From NCBI GenBank assembly GCA_026193295.1, contig JAPHSB010000260.1, forward strand, positions 1-6,759: a stretch of 6,759 bases of DNA, in the 5' to 3' direction. The notes under the pieces are model-generated. The model did not search any database. It was not told where the DNA came from and worked only from the letters and a program-made list of their open reading frames with translations. Position 1 is the first letter of the stretch; each line of letters begins with the position of its first letter. Shown here one piece after another: positions 5,719 to 6,759 of this stretch. Position numbers and translations under genes: made by a program. The DNA is from Lysobacterales bacterium. Its GTDB lineage: Bacteria; Pseudomonadota; Gammaproteobacteria; Xanthomonadales; SZUA-36.

Positions 5719-6486
5719 ATGCACAGATTGTTTCTCGCACTGCTTCTCGCCAGCTGCAGCTACGCCGCCCTGGCAGAAGACTTCGACGCGGTGGAGGCGA
5801 AGCTCAAGGCCGCCATGCAGTCCGATGTCCGCACCACCGGGGAAATCGACCGCGACGCCAATCGCAAGCCGGTCGAAACCCTCGGGTTTTTCGGTCTGCG
5901 TGACGATATGAAAGTCGTGGAGTTACTGCCCGGAGGCGGCTGGTATACGAAGCTGCTGGCACCGGTGCTGGCTGAGAACGGGGAGTTCTACGTGGCGCTC
6001 GGCACCGGCTCCGTCAAGGCAAACCTGCTCGACAAAGCCGGTTTCGACAAGGTCGGTGTGCTGGCGGAGGACGCCAAGATCTACCGGCCGGAGGGCTCAC
6101 GGACCTATGCCCTGGAGATGGGTGGGCTGGGTATCACGGATGTCGATATCGTGTTCACTTTCCGCAATTACCATAACTTCGGCGCGGAAGGCCGCGCGGC
6201 TCTGAATAAGGCGGTTTACGACGCGCTGAAGCCCGGTGGAATCTATGCCGTGGTGGACCACAGCCGCCGGCCCATGGAGCCCGACAACCCCGAGAACCGC
6301 CGCCGCATCGACCCGGTACTGGCCATCAAGGAGATCCAGGGCGCCGGTTTTGAACTGGTGGATTTCTCCGACCTGCACTACCGCCCGGACGACGAGCTGC
6401 GCTACGAAGTGGGCCGCAAGACCGTCACCGGCAACACGGATCGCTGGACGCTGAAGTTCAGGAAGCCCGCCTCGGGCACGGAATAG
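5719..6486 (+). CDS. Exported class I SAM-methyltransferase-fold protein (COG4798-like)
   Basis: This is a 255-residue protein starting at ATG 5719, with GGAGG eight bases upstream. Residues 2-19 form a signal peptide: Arg3, hydrophobic LFLALLLA (4-11), and a likely signal peptidase I site at ALA|ED (after residue 19). LASC (10-13) also fits a lipobox, but its hydrophobic stretch would be short for a lipoprotein. The mature part has a methyltransferase core: VVELLPGGGWYTKLLAPVL (66-84) as motif I, DIVFTFRNYHNF (143-154), and KPGGIYAVVDH (171-181). This E-L-x-P-G-G-G-W-Y signature is typical of a group annotated as predicted methyltransferases (COG4798), many of which carry signal peptides. 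No substrate is established that I know of. SAM is not expected in the periplasm, so the protein may bind another ligand. It stands alone, downstream of def on the same strand and convergent with the DUF885 gene. Confidence 0.9.
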   Translation: MHRLFLALLLASCSYAALAEDFDAVEAKLKAAMQSDVRTTGEIDRDANRKPVETLGFFGLRDDMKVVELLPGGGWYTKLLAPVLAENGEFYVALGTGSVKANLLDKAGFDKVGVLAEDAKIYRPEGSRTYALEMGGLGITDVDIVFTFRNYHNFGAEGRAALNKAVYDALKPGGIYAVVDHSRRPMEPDNPENRRRIDPVLAIKEIQGAGFELVDFSDLHYRPDDELRYEVGRKTVTGNTDRWTLKFRKPASGTE

Positions 6487-6500
6487 CCGTTCTGCGAACT

Positions 6501-6536
6501 GCACGGCATTGAGACCGGCCCGGGGCCGGTCCGTGC
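6501..6536. terminator. GC-rich hairpin between convergent genes, possible bidirectional terminator
   Basis: GACCGGCCC (6513-6521) and GGGCCGGTC (6523-6531) form a perfect inverted repeat around one base. As a hairpin this gives a 7-bp stem (6513-6519 with 6525-6531) and a 5-nt loop. GCACG (6501-6505) can pair with CGTGC (6532-6536) as a lower stem, with a bulge on the 5' side. It begins 15 bp after the methyltransferase stop and ends 28 bp before the DUF885 stop. Neither strand has a T-run after it, so it is not a textbook intrinsic terminator. It may block or stabilise 3' ends. Confidence 0.4.
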
Positions 6537-6564
6537 CGCCGGTCCGTCCGGCCGATTCGGTCTG

Positions 6565-6759
6565 TCAGTCCGTGGTCAGCAGGTAGTTGATGTCGTCATC
6601 CTGCCCGGTCATCTCCCAGCGCGACATCGAGATGGGAATGCTGTCGGTGGCATTGAGCGCATCGAAAAATGCACGCAGTGAGAATGGTTCACCCTGCTCC
6701 TCGCGCTGCTTGGCATAGTCAGCCAGCGTGCGCTCCAGCAGGTATTTACCGGTGACGTA
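6565..6759 (-). CDS. DUF885 family protein, C-terminal end (partial)
   Basis: The frame is open from the right edge to TGA (6565-6567, minus) and gives the last 64 residues of a protein whose start lies outside the window. The visible part begins YVTGKYLLERTLADYA (1-16) and continues EPFSLRAFFDALNATDSIPI (24-43), followed by an acidic tail. The pattern of a Tyr-x-x-Gly-Lys helix, a phe-x-leu-arg-x-phe-x-asp helix, then a small-residue-Ile-Pro turn matches the C-terminus of DUF885 proteins (PF05960). These are usually around 550-620 residues, often secreted or lipoproteins, and have a metallopeptidase-like HExxH further upstream that cannot be checked here. It converges on the exported methyltransferase-like gene. 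The assignment rests on a short stretch, so it is moderate; the reading frame itself is well supported. Confidence 0.7.
   Translation of the reverse strand, partial: YVTGKYLLERTLADYAKQREEQGEPFSLRAFFDALNATDSIPISMSRWEMTGQDDDINYLLTTD

Overview
The window is GC-rich (roughly 60% by eye) and densely coded. It looks like chromosomal DNA of a pseudomonad-like or other gammaproteobacterium (Pseudomonadota). That placement is an inference from the gene families, the Shine-Dalgarno style and the short gaps; no taxonomic marker is present. Seven protein genes are supported, two of them cut by the window edges. No rRNA, tRNA, CRISPR array, insertion sequence or phage gene was seen.

Layout: (1) Bases 1-1122 (+) hold the C-terminal half of a molybdopterin-binding subunit of a xanthine dehydrogenase/aldehyde oxidase-type hydroxylase. 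(2) Converging on it with only 10 bp between stop codons is a three-gene minus-strand operon read from 4832 down to 1133: a cyclopropane-fatty-acid-synthase-like methyltransferase, a DHCR24-like FAD oxidoreductase, and a class I SAM methyltransferase. The first two genes overlap by 8 bp. A consensus TATAAT box lies ahead of the operon. (3) Diverging from the operon across a 194-bp control region is a peptide deformylase gene (def, +). (4) After a 167-bp gap comes a SAM-methyltransferase-fold protein with an N-terminal export signal (+). (5) Past a strong GC-rich hairpin is the C-terminal end of a DUF885 protein on the minus strand.

The most interesting unit is the minus-strand operon. A CFA-synthase-family methyltransferase paired with a DHCR24-type flavoprotein is the arrangement known for 10-methyl fatty acid synthesis in actinobacteria (BfaB/BfaA, also called TmsB/TmsA). 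There the methyltransferase adds a methylene carbon to an unsaturated phospholipid acyl chain and the flavoprotein reduces it to a methyl branch. This locus plausibly makes a methyl-branched or otherwise modified membrane fatty acid. It adds an unassigned third methyltransferase, and its CFA-like enzyme has Gly in place of the usual Cys of motif I. Product and substrate are inference; the families and gene order are seen directly.

The remaining genes show no evident link to the operon. The deformylase is a housekeeping-type enzyme but has no fmt next to it, and the exported methyltransferase-fold protein is of unknown function.
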